Source: Actinokineospora enzanensis DSM 44649 (GTDB lineage Bacteria; Actinomycetota; Actinomycetes; Mycobacteriales; Pseudonocardiaceae). From it: 64,000 nucleotides of DNA. The stretch covers positions 105,874-169,873 of the forward strand of contig NZ_KB894415.1 of NCBI RefSeq assembly GCF_000374445.1. Reading direction: 5' to 3'. Below, one piece after another: positions 34,621 to 43,974 of this stretch (the stretch's first letter is position 1; every line of letters begins with the position of its first letter). Under the pieces are notes generated by a model. That model did not search any database. It worked only from the letters and a program-made list of their open reading frames with translations, and was not told the origin of the DNA. Made by a program: the position numbers and the translations under genes.

Positions 34621-36405
34621 GTGGCGGCCGTTGGCCAGCCGGGCGCGTTCGGCCGCCGTGCCGAAGCGGGCGATGTCGCGGTCGCGGATGAAACCGAGCC
34701 GGTCGGGGGCGTGCATGCGCATCCGGATCCGGTTGGTGTCCGCCGGGATCCGGCTCGGCGTGGCCTTGCTGGTGATCACCACGACCAGGAACGCGATCGG
34801 CACCGTGGCCAGCGCGGGCTGCTGCAGGAACGTCGGCGCCCAGTGCCCGGTGTAGTCGCTGACCGTCGTGACCACCAGCGATACCAGCACCAGTACGCCG
34901 CCGACCAGCATGCCTGCCACCGCACCGACCCAGGTGATCTTGCGCCACCAGATGCCGAGCAGCAGTACCGGGCAGAACGTGGACGCGGCCAGCGCGAACG
35001 ACATGCCGACGCTCAGCGAGATGTCGCTGGGCCGCAACAGCATGGCCAGCACCAGCGGCAGGCTGCCCGCCAGCGCGGCGCCGAACCGGAAGTCCCGGAT
35101 GCGGCCGCGCAGCACGTCCGTGGACAGCACCCCGGCCACGCTTACCACCAGCCCGGACGAGGTCGACAGGAACGCGGCGAACGCGCCGGCGGCGGTGATC
35201 GCGCCGAGGATCTCGCCCAGCGTGTTCGGCGCGATCTTCATCGGCAGCGCCAGCACGGCGGCGTCGGTGCGACCGCTGACCAGCAGCTCCGGCGCGTAGA
35301 CCCGGGACAGCGCGCCCAGCATGATCGGGAAGACGTAGAACAGCCCGAGCAGCGTCAACACGTGCAGCGTGGTGCGCCGGGCCGCGCGGCCGTCCGGGTT
35401 GGTGTAGAAGCGGACCAGCACGTGCGGCAGGCCCATCGTGCCCAGGAACAGCGCGATGATCAGCGAGTACGTGGTGAACAGGTCGTTCGAGCCGGTGATC
35501 GGGCGCAGCCAGTCGATGTTGGCGACCGTCGCGCCCTCGATCACCGGGGTGGCCGAGCCCTCGCTGAACTCCAGTACCGTGCCCTCGCTCGCGGTGTGCC
35601 AGCCAGGCCCCCAGAAGACGATCTGGTCTCTGGTGTAGCCGCCGTCGACGACACCGGTGGCACGCAGCTGCACCGACTCCGCCACGGACAGCCGCACATC
35701 GGTCTCCACGGTGACCGTCGCGTCGCTGAGGAACCGCGGTGGCGCGGGCTGGGACAACCCGGTGGCACCGATGCCGTCGACCCCGCCGTTGCTGAAGAAC
35801 AGCGCGCACAGCACGAACGTGGGCGCGGCGATGGCGAACAGCTTGAGCCAGTACTGGAAGGCCTGCACCACGGTCACCGCGCGCATGCCGCCGCCGAACA
35901 CGTTGACGATCACCAGCACCGCGACCAGGCCGACACCGGTCCACCCAGGCACCGACGGCAGGATCTGGTGCACCGCCAACCCGGCACCCTGGAACTGCGG
36001 CACCAGGTAGAGCATCCCGATGAAGACCACGAACGCCGTCGACAGCCTGCGCAGGGCGGGCGAGCCCAGCCGAGCCTCGCAGAAGTCGGACAGCGTGTAG
36101 GCACCAGAGCGACGCAGCGGCGCGGCCACGAACAGCATCAACGCCAGGTAGCCGCCGGTGAAGCCGATCGGGTACCAGAGCGCGTCGGCCCCGTCCTTGA
36201 GCACCAGCCCGGCCACGCCCATGAACGACGCCGCCGACAGGTACTCCCCGGACACCGCCGCCGCGTTCCGCCGAGACCGCACCGTGCGCCGGGCGACCAG
36301 GAAGTCCTGCGTCGTGCTGGCCTGCCGGGAGCTGCGGAAACCGAGCGAGAAGGTCGCCAGGCCGACGAGCAGGATCGCCGCCACCGCCCAGAGGTTCAGT
36401 TCCAC
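34612..36405 (-). CDS. Sodium/solute symporter (SSS), acetate permease (ActP)-like
   Basis: A 597-residue transporter with about 13 hydrophobic helices. FLVARRTVRSRRNAAAVSGE, then YLSAASFMGVAGL, is the SSS sodium-site region typical of ActP/MctC monocarboxylate carriers. An extracytoplasmic insert of about 100 residues (GLSQPAPPRFLSDATVTVET onwards) is a feature of the actinobacterial branch. The small membrane protein and LytTR regulator genes precede it on the same strand, the usual arrangement for regulated acetate or pyruvate uptake. The exact substrate is inferred. Confidence 0.9.
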   Translation of the reverse strand: MELNLWAVAAILLVGLATFSLGFRSSRQASTTQDFLVARRTVRSRRNAAAVSGEYLSAASFMGVAGLVLKDGADALWYPIGFTGGYLALMLFVAAPLRRSGAYTLSDFCEARLGSPALRRLSTAFVVFIGMLYLVPQFQGAGLAVHQILPSVPGWTGVGLVAVLVIVNVFGGGMRAVTVVQAFQYWLKLFAIAAPTFVLCALFFSNGGVDGIGATGLSQPAPPRFLSDATVTVETDVRLSVAESVQLRATGVVDGGYTRDQIVFWGPGWHTASEGTVLEFSEGSATPVIEGATVANIDWLRPITGSNDLFTTYSLIIALFLGTMGLPHVLVRFYTNPDGRAARRTTLHVLTLLGLFYVFPIMLGALSRVYAPELLVSGRTDAAVLALPMKIAPNTLGEILGAITAAGAFAAFLSTSSGLVVSVAGVLSTDVLRGRIRDFRFGAALAGSLPLVLAMLLRPSDISLSVGMSFALAASTFCPVLLLGIWWRKITWVGAVAGMLVGGVLVLVSLVVTTVSDYTGHWAPTFLQQPALATVPIAFLVVVITSKATPSRIPADTNRIRMRMHAPDRLGFIRDRDIARFGTAAERARLANGRHRR

Positions 36406-36441
36406 CGCGTTCGGGTTCCGCTCGTTCGCAAGTCCGTCCGG

Positions 36442-36843
36442 CTACTTCTCGACCAGGTCGACGAAGTCGCGCTCGTGCCCATCGGCCAGCCGGTTGTACC
36501 AGTACCCGACGCCGAACAACAGGGGGAATGGCAGCACACCCAGCAGCAACCAGGGCAGGGACACGCCCGCGAGGGTCACTTCGGACAAACCGGGGGCGAG
36601 GAAGAAGACCAGCGGCAGCGCGCCGAACACCGCGATCACGATGAGCGCCAGCCGCACCGCGGTCCAGAACTGGGTGCGGATGAACCCGCGCACGACCTCC
36701 TCGGCCCAGCTGGTCTGTTCCTCCAGCTCGACCACGGTGCGCAGCTTGGTCACCGGCGCGCGCGAGTCGGCCAGGATCACCTTCTTGCGGCGCGGGCGCG
36801 GTGGCGGTGGATCGCCCGGCGTGCCGCCCGGGATGAGGTTCAC
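36442..36843 (-). CDS. DUF485-like small membrane companion of the symporter
   Basis: A 133-residue protein with a cytoplasmic Pro/Arg-rich start, then two hydrophobic helices (AVRLALIVIAVFGALPLVFF and LPWLLLGVLPFPLLFGVGYW) and a charged tail (DGHERDFVDLVEK). Size, topology and position directly before an acetate-type SSS gene are those of YjcH/DUF485 proteins; sequence likeness is modest. The GTG start overlaps the stop of the LytTR gene by 4 bases. Confidence 0.78.
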   Translation of the reverse strand: MNLIPGGTPGDPPPPRPRRKKVILADSRAPVTKLRTVVELEEQTSWAEEVVRGFIRTQFWTAVRLALIVIAVFGALPLVFFLAPGLSEVTLAGVSLPWLLLGVLPFPLLFGVGYWYNRLADGHERDFVDLVEK

Positions 36844-37649
36844 GCCCCGCCGCCGCGGACCAGCCGGTCCTTGAGCTCCCGGGTGTGCCTGCGGCTGACC
36901 GGCAGCACCTTCTCCTCATGCCCGATCACCACCGAGTAGCCGGAGCCGCCCATCCGCAGCTCGGTGATCAGCGAGATGGGCACCAGGTAGGAGCGGTGGA
37001 TGCGCACGAACCCGGCCTTCTCCCAGCGCTCCTCCAGCTGCGCGAGCGGGATGCGCACCAGGTGCGAGCCGTCCGAGGTGTAGAGCCGGGCGTAGTCGCC
37101 CTGCGCCTCCACCCAGCGCACCGAGGCACGCGAGACCAGCTTGGTGGTGCCCGCCAGCTCGACCGGGATCACCTCGTCGTCGCGCTGCTCGGGCACCGCG
37201 GCCTGGCTGCCGCCGCCATTCTGGTGGATCTTGGCCAAGACCCGTTCCATGGCCTTGTCCAGGCGCGGCTGCTCGGCGGGTTTGAGCAGGTAGTCGACCG
37301 CGCCGAGCTCGAAGGCGGCGACCGCCTCGTGGCTGTGCGCGGTGACGAAGACCAGCACCGGCGCGGGCTTGAACCCGGCCAGCACCTTGGCCAGCTCCAT
37401 CCCGGTGAGGCCGGGCATGTCCAGGTCGGCGAACACCGCGTCGACGACCGACAGGCCCTGCTCCTTGCGGGTGGCCAGCTCCGGGTCGTCGCCGGAGAGC
37501 AGCAGCAGGGCCTCGGTGGCGTCGAACGCCTGGATGACCCGGCGCACGTGCCGGTTGCCGTTGAGCCGTTCGGTCAGCACGTCCATGCCTGCCTTCTCGT
37601 CGTCCACGGCGAGGACGACCAGGCCCGGGGTGTTGTTCGCTGTACTCAC
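36840..37649 (-). CDS. LytTR family response regulator
   Basis: A 269-residue regulator. The receiver domain (residues about 10-135) has the acidic pair in LAVDDEKAG, the likely phospho-acceptor Asp75 in VFADLDMPG and a conserved Lys in DYLLKPAEQP. The LytTR DNA-binding domain (about 165-265) has VRWVEAQGDYARLYTSDGSH and FVRIHRSYLVPI. It heads the operon with the small membrane protein and the symporter, which it probably controls. Its likely kinase is the LytS-type protein at 38781-40016, separated by sppA. Confidence 0.92.
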   Translation of the reverse strand: MSTANNTPGLVVLAVDDEKAGMDVLTERLNGNRHVRRVIQAFDATEALLLLSGDDPELATRKEQGLSVVDAVFADLDMPGLTGMELAKVLAGFKPAPVLVFVTAHSHEAVAAFELGAVDYLLKPAEQPRLDKAMERVLAKIHQNGGGSQAAVPEQRDDEVIPVELAGTTKLVSRASVRWVEAQGDYARLYTSDGSHLVRIPLAQLEERWEKAGFVRIHRSYLVPISLITELRMGGSGYSVVIGHEEKVLPVSRRHTRELKDRLVRGGGA

Positions 37650-37820
37650 GGTGCGCGCAATCTTGCCGAGTGGTCAGGGCGCGTGTCCAGGGGCGGTGGG
37701 CGGTCGGCGTTCGTGGGCCGATCCGACGCCCCACCCGAGGGGTGACGCGTTCCGCGCGATTGTGACAGCACGTTCACCGTTCGCGCACCCCTGGGCGGAC
37801 ATTGGTCTAGTGGGACCCGG

Positions 37821-38699
37821 TCAGAGACCGAACCGGGACCAGGCGGCGCGGTTCTCCACCGCCTCCAGCAGCGCACTCACGCGGTCCGAAGTGGACAATC
37901 CAAGGCCGAGTCCAGGGCCGCCCGCCAGGCCGAGCCGGGCCAGCAGCGGCCGCTTCGGCTCGGCCACCGCGATCTCCGCGTCCGGGTACCGCCGCGCCAC
38001 CACCGAGCGCAGGCTGCCCAGCCCGTCCACCAGGCCCAGCTCCACCGCCTTGGCGCCGGTCCACACCTCACCGGAGAACAGGTCGGCGTCGGCGCCCTTG
38101 AGCCGGTCGCCGCGCCGGTCGCGCACCCAGCCCGCGAACTGGTCGTGCAGCTCGCCGAGCTGGGTGTGCAACCAGGCCACGTCCTCGTCCTTCTGCGGCT
38201 GGAACGGGTCCAGCCGGACCTTGTTCGCGCCTGCGGTGTACAGCCGCCGCTCCACCCCGAACCGCTCCAGCAGCCCGGTCAACCCGAACCCGGAGGACAC
38301 CACGCCGATCGAGCCGACCAGCGACGACGAGTGCGCGAAGATCTCGTCCCCGGCACAGGCCAGCAGGTAGCCGCCGGAGGCCGCCAGGTCCTCGCAGAAG
38401 GCCAGCACCGGCACGCTCTTCTTCGCCGCCAGCTCGCGCACCCGCTCGGCCACCAGCGCCGACTGGGTGGGAGCACCGCCAGGGGAGTTCACCGCGAGCG
38501 CGACCGCGACCAGCCGGTCGTGGTCGAACGCCCTGGTCAGCGCCGACTCCACGGTGTTGACGTTGATGGCGCCCCGGGCGATCGGGGACGGCGTCGGGGT
38601 GATCACCCCGTGCAGCCGCACCACCGCGACCACCGGCGCGCGGTCACCGCGCTCGCCGATGCGGGGCAGGCGGGCGGCCAGCTTCTCGGTCACGCTCAT
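37821..38699 (-). CDS. sppA: S49 family signal-peptide-peptidase-like protease
   Basis: A 292-residue protein of the short SppA type. The catalytic Ser108 is in EDLAASGGYLLACAGDEI and the general-base Lys160 in YTAGANKVRLDPFQPQ, forming a Ser-Lys dyad; NSPGGAP supplies the oxyanion segment. There is no clear N-terminal membrane anchor, so the protein may be cytoplasmic or peripheral. It lies between the LytTR gene and the LytS gene on the same strand, an odd place that may mean shared expression. The substrate is unknown. Confidence 0.9.
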   Translation of the reverse strand: MSVTEKLAARLPRIGERGDRAPVVAVVRLHGVITPTPSPIARGAINVNTVESALTRAFDHDRLVAVALAVNSPGGAPTQSALVAERVRELAAKKSVPVLAFCEDLAASGGYLLACAGDEIFAHSSSLVGSIGVVSSGFGLTGLLERFGVERRLYTAGANKVRLDPFQPQKDEDVAWLHTQLGELHDQFAGWVRDRRGDRLKGADADLFSGEVWTGAKAVELGLVDGLGSLRSVVARRYPDAEIAVAEPKRPLLARLGLAGGPGLGLGLSTSDRVSALLEAVENRAAWSRFGL

Positions 38700-38780
38700 G
38701 AGAGGAAACCCTACGTCCGCGGACCTCAGAACGGCGTTTACCCGACCCGCCCACCGGCGCGTTTCAGCCGACGGCCGAAA

Positions 38781-40016
38781 TCAAGCCCCGTCGTCATCGG
38801 GGTCGACGGAGAAGTCGGGCAGGTCGGGGCGCACGCCGGGGAAGAACTTGGGCACCCGCAGGGTGATCTTCATGCCCGCGCCGGGGGCGGTCTCCACCAT
38901 CAGCGCGTAGTCGTCGCCGAAGACCTGCCGCATCCGGTGGTTGATGTTGCCGACGCCCACGTGCGAGCCGGTCTTGTGCGCGTCCCGCAGGTCCTCGAAC
39001 AGCCGGTCGGCGTCCATGCCGACACCGTCGTCCTCCACGGTGATCAGCGCCTCGTTGCCGTTGTCGTGCGCGAACACGCTCACCGTGCCGCCGCCGGGCT
39101 TCTTGGCGATGCCGTGCCGGACCGCGTTCTCCACCAGCGGCTGCAGCACCAGGAACGGCACCACGACCGACTGCACCTCGGGGGCGATGCGCAGCCGCAC
39201 GCTGAGCCGCTCCCCGTAGCGGGCGCACTCGATGGTCAGGTAGCGGTCGATGTTGCTCAGCTCGTCGGCGAGTGTGGCGAACAGGCCGGAGGAGCGGAAC
39301 GAGTAGCGGGTGAACGCGGCGAAGTCCTGCAATAGCTCGCGGGACTGCTCGGGATCGGTGCGGATCAGCGAGGAGATCGTGTTCAGCGTGTTGTAGATGA
39401 AGTGCGGCGAGATCTGCGCGCGCAGCGCCCGGGTCTCGGCCTGCGCCAGCGCCTGCTTCGACTCGTCCAGCTTCGCCAGCTCCAGCTGGATGCACAGGAA
39501 GCGGGCCACCTCGTCGGCCGCGGGCAGCAACCGCTTGCTGTCCACCCCGCCGACCACGATCAGCGCGCCCTCCACCTGGCCGTCGGTGATCAGCGGCACG
39601 ATCACCGCCTGCCGCATGGGGCAGCTGCCCCGCCTGCGGCACTGCAGGTTCTCGTGCTGCAGGTGCGCGCGGTGGCCGAGCCGGATCGACTCGTCGATCT
39701 TGTCGACCAGGTCGACGTAGTGCTCGTTGGCCGCGCCGTCCCAGGACAGCAGCCTGCCGTCACCGTCGGAAATGCCGACCGCCACGCATTTCAGCATGGC
39801 GAGGAGATTCGCGGTGGCCTGGTCGGCGGCCTGCTCGGTCAGCCCGTTGCGCAATTCCGGGGCAGCCTGCGACAACCGGCGGACGGTGTCCAGCACGGCC
39901 TCGTGCACCGAACCGGACTTACGCGGACGGCACAGGTAGACGAACAGTCCCAGCACCACGAGCGTGGCGGCCACACCCACCAGCGCGCGCTCGGTCAACC
40001 AGCCCACCTGTTTCAT
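38781..40016 (-). CDS. LytS-type sensor histidine kinase
   Basis: A 411-residue kinase. One N-terminal helix (ALVGVAATLVVLGLFVYLC) anchors it, a GAF-like sensor region follows (about 60-180, with CRRRGSCPM, a possible redox or metal site), then the His_kinase domain with His205 in ISPHFIYNTLNTI and an HATPase (LQPLVENAVRHGI, VEDDGVGMD, VGVGNINHRMRQVFG). It probably phosphorylates the LytTR regulator at 36840-37649 to control the symporter. The ATG at 40016 is preferred; a GTG at 40043 is in frame. Confidence 0.88.
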   Translation of the reverse strand: MKQVGWLTERALVGVAATLVVLGLFVYLCRPRKSGSVHEAVLDTVRRLSQAAPELRNGLTEQAADQATANLLAMLKCVAVGISDGDGRLLSWDGAANEHYVDLVDKIDESIRLGHRAHLQHENLQCRRRGSCPMRQAVIVPLITDGQVEGALIVVGGVDSKRLLPAADEVARFLCIQLELAKLDESKQALAQAETRALRAQISPHFIYNTLNTISSLIRTDPEQSRELLQDFAAFTRYSFRSSGLFATLADELSNIDRYLTIECARYGERLSVRLRIAPEVQSVVVPFLVLQPLVENAVRHGIAKKPGGGTVSVFAHDNGNEALITVEDDGVGMDADRLFEDLRDAHKTGSHVGVGNINHRMRQVFGDDYALMVETAPGAGMKITLRVPKFFPGVRPDLPDFSVDPDDDGA

Positions 40017-40067
40017 GCTCCTGTTCACCGGCAGGTGTGACACGACGCGCCCACGGTACCCGCTGGG

Positions 40068-40931
40068 TCACTTGAGCAGGCGGGACATCCGCCGATCGGC
40101 GAGCGGTTTTCCCCCGGTCTGGCAGGTCGCGCAGTACTGGAACGCTTTGTCGGCGAACGACACCTCACGCACGGTGTCCCCGCAGACCGGGCACGGCAGC
40201 CCGGTGCGGGCGTGAACCCGCAGGCCGGAGCGCTTCTCGCCCTTGAGCCGGGCGGCAGCCTGGCCGACCGAGCGGGCCACCGCGTCGGTGAGCACCGATC
40301 GGGTGGCCTCGAACAGGCGATCCACGGCCTCGGCGTCCAGCCGGGCGGGCGTGGCGTAGGGCGAGAGGCGGGCCACGTGCATGATCTCGTCGGAGTAGGC
40401 GTTGCCGATGCCCGCGATGACCCGCTGGCTGGTCAGGGCCGTCTTCAGCCGCTCGGTGCGGTCGCCGAACAGGGCACCGAACTCGTCCCGCGAGAGGGCC
40501 AGCGCGTCCGGGCCGAGGGTGGCGATCTGCTCGATCTGCCGCGGGTCCTCGGTGATCCACACCGCCAGGCCCTTCTTGGTGCCCGCCTCGGTGAGGTCGA
40601 ACCCGGGCCCCTGACCGGGCGGGCCGAGGTGCACGCGCAGGGCGAGCGGCCCCTTGCCCGGCCGCGGCGGCACGGCGGACATGGTGTCGGCCCAGCGCAG
40701 CCAGCCCGCGCGGGCCAGGTGGGTGACCAGGTGCAGGCCGTCGGCCTCCAGGTCCAGGTACTTGCCGTGCCGGTGGGCGCCGGTGACCTCCCGGCCGTGC
40801 AGCGCGGTCCACGGCGGGCTGGCGGTCTTGAGCACGCTCAACGAGGCCACGTCCACCCTGGCGACGGTCCGCCCGACGGCGTGCTCGCGCAGGTGGTGGG
40901 CCAGGGCTTCGACCTCGGGCAATTCCGGCAC
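40068..40931 (-). CDS. Fpg/Nei family DNA glycosylase/AP lyase
   Basis: A 287-residue base-excision repair enzyme. The N-terminus PELPEVEALAHHLREHAVG supplies the catalytic Pro2 and Glu3; the helix-two-turn-helix region has GIGNAYSDEIMHVARLSPYA, and the C-terminal zinc finger is CPVCG...YCATC. It removes oxidised bases and nicks the strand. Whether the preference is Fpg-like or Nei-like cannot be decided by eye. The GTG at 40931 is fixed by the need for Pro at position 2. Confidence 0.94.
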   Translation of the reverse strand: MPELPEVEALAHHLREHAVGRTVARVDVASLSVLKTASPPWTALHGREVTGAHRHGKYLDLEADGLHLVTHLARAGWLRWADTMSAVPPRPGKGPLALRVHLGPPGQGPGFDLTEAGTKKGLAVWITEDPRQIEQIATLGPDALALSRDEFGALFGDRTERLKTALTSQRVIAGIGNAYSDEIMHVARLSPYATPARLDAEAVDRLFEATRSVLTDAVARSVGQAAARLKGEKRSGLRVHARTGLPCPVCGDTVREVSFADKAFQYCATCQTGGKPLADRRMSRLLK

Positions 40932-41796
40932 GGCACCAGTCTCACCCGCGCGCGGCGGCTTGTCATGCCCGGTCGCACCGCATTCACCTGCCGTCACGGA
41001 ACGTGTTCGGTTTCCGTTCCCGGATCAGGAACCCGACGCGGTGAATTCACATTACTCCGAATTCCCGCACCCCATGCATAGACTCGATCACGGCGGGCCA
41101 CACGCCCCGCTGACCGCGCTTTTCGCGCATTCTCGCCACAGTGTGGCGCTTTGTTGCATTCATTGATCATGACAGCTTCCGGCCGTCCGAAATTCCCCAC
41201 GCGCCACCGCGACGAGCGCCGCGCGTGACCGTACCGCCGACGATCACGCGCCGGGCCACACGGATATCGAGGCTGTATGTGCGCGACCAGCCACCTGGCT
41301 GAATGCCACCTATCTCCGATGCCATCGGTGTTTTCGTGACCGTCCTATCCGGACTATCAAGCCGGGGACGCGATCCGGGATGCCGGGATGCCGTTGCCGT
41401 TCCACAGCAAGGAAGCGCGGTAGGTCAACGAGCGTCGACCGATCGCCGTACAAAACGGCCATACGGCGCTCCGACCTCGCATTTTCTCGCGATGACACCC
41501 ATTTTCACACCCGTCGAGAATTCGCCCGGAAACCCACTGAATCCCCCGATCGGACGCATCTGGTGATCCTTGTGTCGCATTGTCCACCGATGATCATGGT
41601 CGACAAGTCCGAAGTGGATCGCGAAAACCAGGAGGCGGTCACAGGCCGGTAACGCGCATGAGACGCGTTCACGTTGTTCGATGATCGAAACCGGGAAGGG
41701 GTGAATTACGGGGCGCGAAAGGCGGACAGCGGACCGCTGTGACGGAACACACAGACCTTCGGCAGTGGCGGTCTCCCGGACCGGTCCCGGATAGCG
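40932..41796. other. Long intergenic stretch without a convincing gene
   Basis: About 865 bases with no frame that shows a start, ribosome site, domain or the strong third-position GC bias of the neighbours. The stretch looks more A/T-rich than its surroundings (for example TTTGTTGCATTCATTGATCA near 41150). Short open frames exist on both strands but read as non-protein-like. It may be a decayed gene, an acquired fragment or a regulatory region. Confidence 0.6.
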
Positions 41797-41823
41797 AAAA
41801 GGCCCCCTGGGCAGGGGGCCTTT
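41797..41823 (-). terminator. Rho-independent terminator of tRNA-Gly
   Basis: AAGGCCCCCT and AGGGGGCCTT pair over a 4-base loop, flanked by A- and T-runs. It lies directly after the tRNA in its direction of transcription. Confidence 0.85.
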
Positions 41824-41826
41824 CGA

Positions 41827-41902
41827 TGGAGCGGATGACGAGACTCGAACTCGCGACCCTCACCTTGGCAAGGTGATGCGCTACCAACTGCGCTACATCC
41901 GC
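41827..41902 (-). tRNA. tRNA-Gly (anticodon GCC)
   Basis: The minus strand folds as a complete cloverleaf: acceptor GCGGATG/CATCCGC, D stem GCGC/GCGC, anticodon stem TCACC/GGTGA with loop TTGCCAA (anticodon GCC), T arm GCGAG-TTCGAGT-CTCGT. The discriminator T and CCA are encoded (41827-41830). TATAGT at 41930-41935 on the minus strand may be its -10 element. A terminator follows. Confidence 0.97.
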
Positions 41903-42156
41903 GTGCGCCGGTTTCCCGGTGCGGACGGAACTATAGCCTAGCCCCGACGGGCGCCGCGCCGCGGGGTGGCTTCCCGCCGTCTCACCTACACCGAAGGGGT
42001 GCCGATGGTCGAGTTGACCACCTCTGGACGGTCTAGTACGGATGCACGGGTCCTCTTAACGTTATTCACGTTTATCGACCGCGCGCCAACCGCCTGTGGC
42101 ATCTTGTTCACCATTGTCACGAAGGTTTCCACGGCTTGGAGGAGGTACCGGGCCGG

Positions 42157-43833
42157 ATGACCGGGACGCACCGGCCTGCCTCCGGCGGGCGCCGCGAGAC
42201 CGACGAGGACACCGACCCGTCGGCCGCCGCCCGCGAGGACCTGGCACTCCTGCAACGCCTTCGCTCCGGTGAGGACGCCGCCTTCGGCGAGCTGTTCTCC
42301 CGGCACGCCGACGCCGTGCGCAGGCTCGCGCTCGGCCTGGTCGCCGACCGCGCGGAAGCCGAGGACCTGGCCGCCGAGGCGTTCTTCCGGGTGCTGCAGG
42401 CGGTCCGCCGCGGCGCGGGCCCGGTGGACAACGTGCGCGGCTACCTGTTGATCGTCACCCGCCGGGTGGCCTGGGAGTGGAACGCGCGCAAGCGCGACGT
42501 CCCGGTCAGCGACGAGGAGCTGAACAACCGGGTGGGCGCCGGGCCGGACAACACCGGCCAGTCCACCGAACGGACGCTGATCACCCGGGCGTTCACCAGC
42601 CTGCCCGAGCGCTGGCGCAGCGTGCTGTGGAAGGTCGAGGTGGAGGGCGAGCGCCCGGCCGTGGTGGCGGGCAACTTCGGGCTCAGCCCGAACGCCACCG
42701 CCGCGCTGGCCCGCCGCGCCCGCCAGGGCCTGCGCGCCGCCTACCTGCAGGCACACCTGACCGTGGACCGCGGCTCCACCGGCTGCCGGTCGGTGCTGGA
42801 GAAGCTGGGCGCCTACACCGCGGGCAGCATCAAGGGCACCGAGCGGCGCAAGATCCGCGCGCACCTGGCCACCTGCCCGTCCTGCACCACCATGCAGGCG
42901 GAGCTGCAGGACGTGTGCTCCGGACTGCGCGCGCACGCGGCCTTCCTCGCCGCCCCGGTCGCGGGAATCGCGCTGTGGCAGCAGATCGGCCTGGTCAGCG
43001 CCGCCGCCGCGACGACGAAGGGCGGCACCGCCGGGCTGATCGCGCTCAAGGGCCTGGTGTCCAGCGCCAAGGTGCAGGTCACGCTCGCCGCCACCTCGGC
43101 GGCCGCGGTCGGCGTGTTCGGTCTGGCCCTGGTGCCCTGGGGCACCGGCGACCCGGTCGCCTACAACGACCTCGACGGCACCGGGCCCGCCCCGCTGCTG
43201 ATCACCCCGGACCCGTCCGGCGCGGCCGACGTCGCCCCGGTGCCCGGTTCCGGCGCGCCCGTCCCGGCGCGGCCTACCGGGAACAAGGGCCCGAACGCCG
43301 ACCTGCCCAACGGCGGCGCGATGCAGACCCCGGTGGCACCCCCGGCCGCCCCGCCCGCCGCCGCGCAGCCACCCGCCCAGGCCGCGGCCAGCCAGGTCGT
43401 CGGCGCGCCCGCGAGCCCGCACACCCAGCCCGCCAACCCGCCGGTCACCACCGCCGCGCCGCCCGCCGCGGGCAAGTCCGGCAGGCAGAACACGGGCGGG
43501 CCGCGCAGGCACCAGCAGGACCCGCAGCCCGGGATGGACTGGGCGCCGGACTCGGACTGGTCGCCGGAGATGGACTGGGCGCCGAACGCCGCGGACGACT
43601 TCGACGAGTCGCTGCCGCTGGTGTCCGAGTCGTATAGCTACCAGACGGTCTACGCGTACTACGACGGCTACTACGTGCTCACCACCGCGCGGGTCACCAC
43701 CAAGGTCAACTCCGCCAGGCAGACCACGGTCGTCATCGCCCCGCCCAGCGGCTACCAGCCACCGCGCTACGGCGGCGGTGGCCACTCGAACGGCAGGCAG
43801 TCGCCCTACGGGGGCGGTGGCAGGCGCCGCTAG
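42157..43833 (+). CDS. ECF sigma factor fused to zinc-finger anti-sigma and membrane/Pro-rich region
   Basis: A 558-residue protein. Sigma region 2 spans about residues 30-110 and region 4 about 145-200 (LPERWRSVLWKVEVEGERPA). Then comes an anti-sigma-like zinc finger, HLATCPSC (His236, Cys240, Cys243), a hydrophobic helix at about 308-327, and a long outer tail rich in Pro/Ala with MDWAPDSDWSPEMDWAPN repeats and a Gly-rich end. A sigma factor with its own HCC finger and membrane anchor suggests built-in control, perhaps release by proteolysis. GGAGGAGGT lies 11 bases before the ATG; the in-frame TTG at 42136 is less likely. Confidence 0.85.
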   Translation: MTGTHRPASGGRRETDEDTDPSAAAREDLALLQRLRSGEDAAFGELFSRHADAVRRLALGLVADRAEAEDLAAEAFFRVLQAVRRGAGPVDNVRGYLLIVTRRVAWEWNARKRDVPVSDEELNNRVGAGPDNTGQSTERTLITRAFTSLPERWRSVLWKVEVEGERPAVVAGNFGLSPNATAALARRARQGLRAAYLQAHLTVDRGSTGCRSVLEKLGAYTAGSIKGTERRKIRAHLATCPSCTTMQAELQDVCSGLRAHAAFLAAPVAGIALWQQIGLVSAAAATTKGGTAGLIALKGLVSSAKVQVTLAATSAAAVGVFGLALVPWGTGDPVAYNDLDGTGPAPLLITPDPSGAADVAPVPGSGAPVPARPTGNKGPNADLPNGGAMQTPVAPPAAPPAAAQPPAQAAASQVVGAPASPHTQPANPPVTTAAPPAAGKSGRQNTGGPRRHQQDPQPGMDWAPDSDWSPEMDWAPNAADDFDESLPLVSESYSYQTVYAYYDGYYVLTTARVTTKVNSARQTTVVIAPPSGYQPPRYGGGGHSNGRQSPYGGGGRRR

Positions 43834-43974
43834 TTGATCAACCCCGGGGCCGGTGCGAGAATCGCCAGGGACCGCAGGTCGGGCATTTCACCCGTTGGGC
43901 GCAGTGCCCAGGCGGTAACGTTGAGCCTCGGTGCTGATCGCGCCAAGGTGTGCCACCGCGCCGGAGGGCAGGAG

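Noticed and set aside
34621..36939. A 2.3-kb plus-strand open frame opposite the symporter operon
   Set aside because: Its translation has no domain-like pattern and it is the mirror of clear membrane-protein and regulator genes.
41303..41652. Short open frames in the region before tRNA-Gly
   Set aside because: Translations are not protein-like, lack ribosome sites and do not show the third-position GC bias of neighbouring genes.
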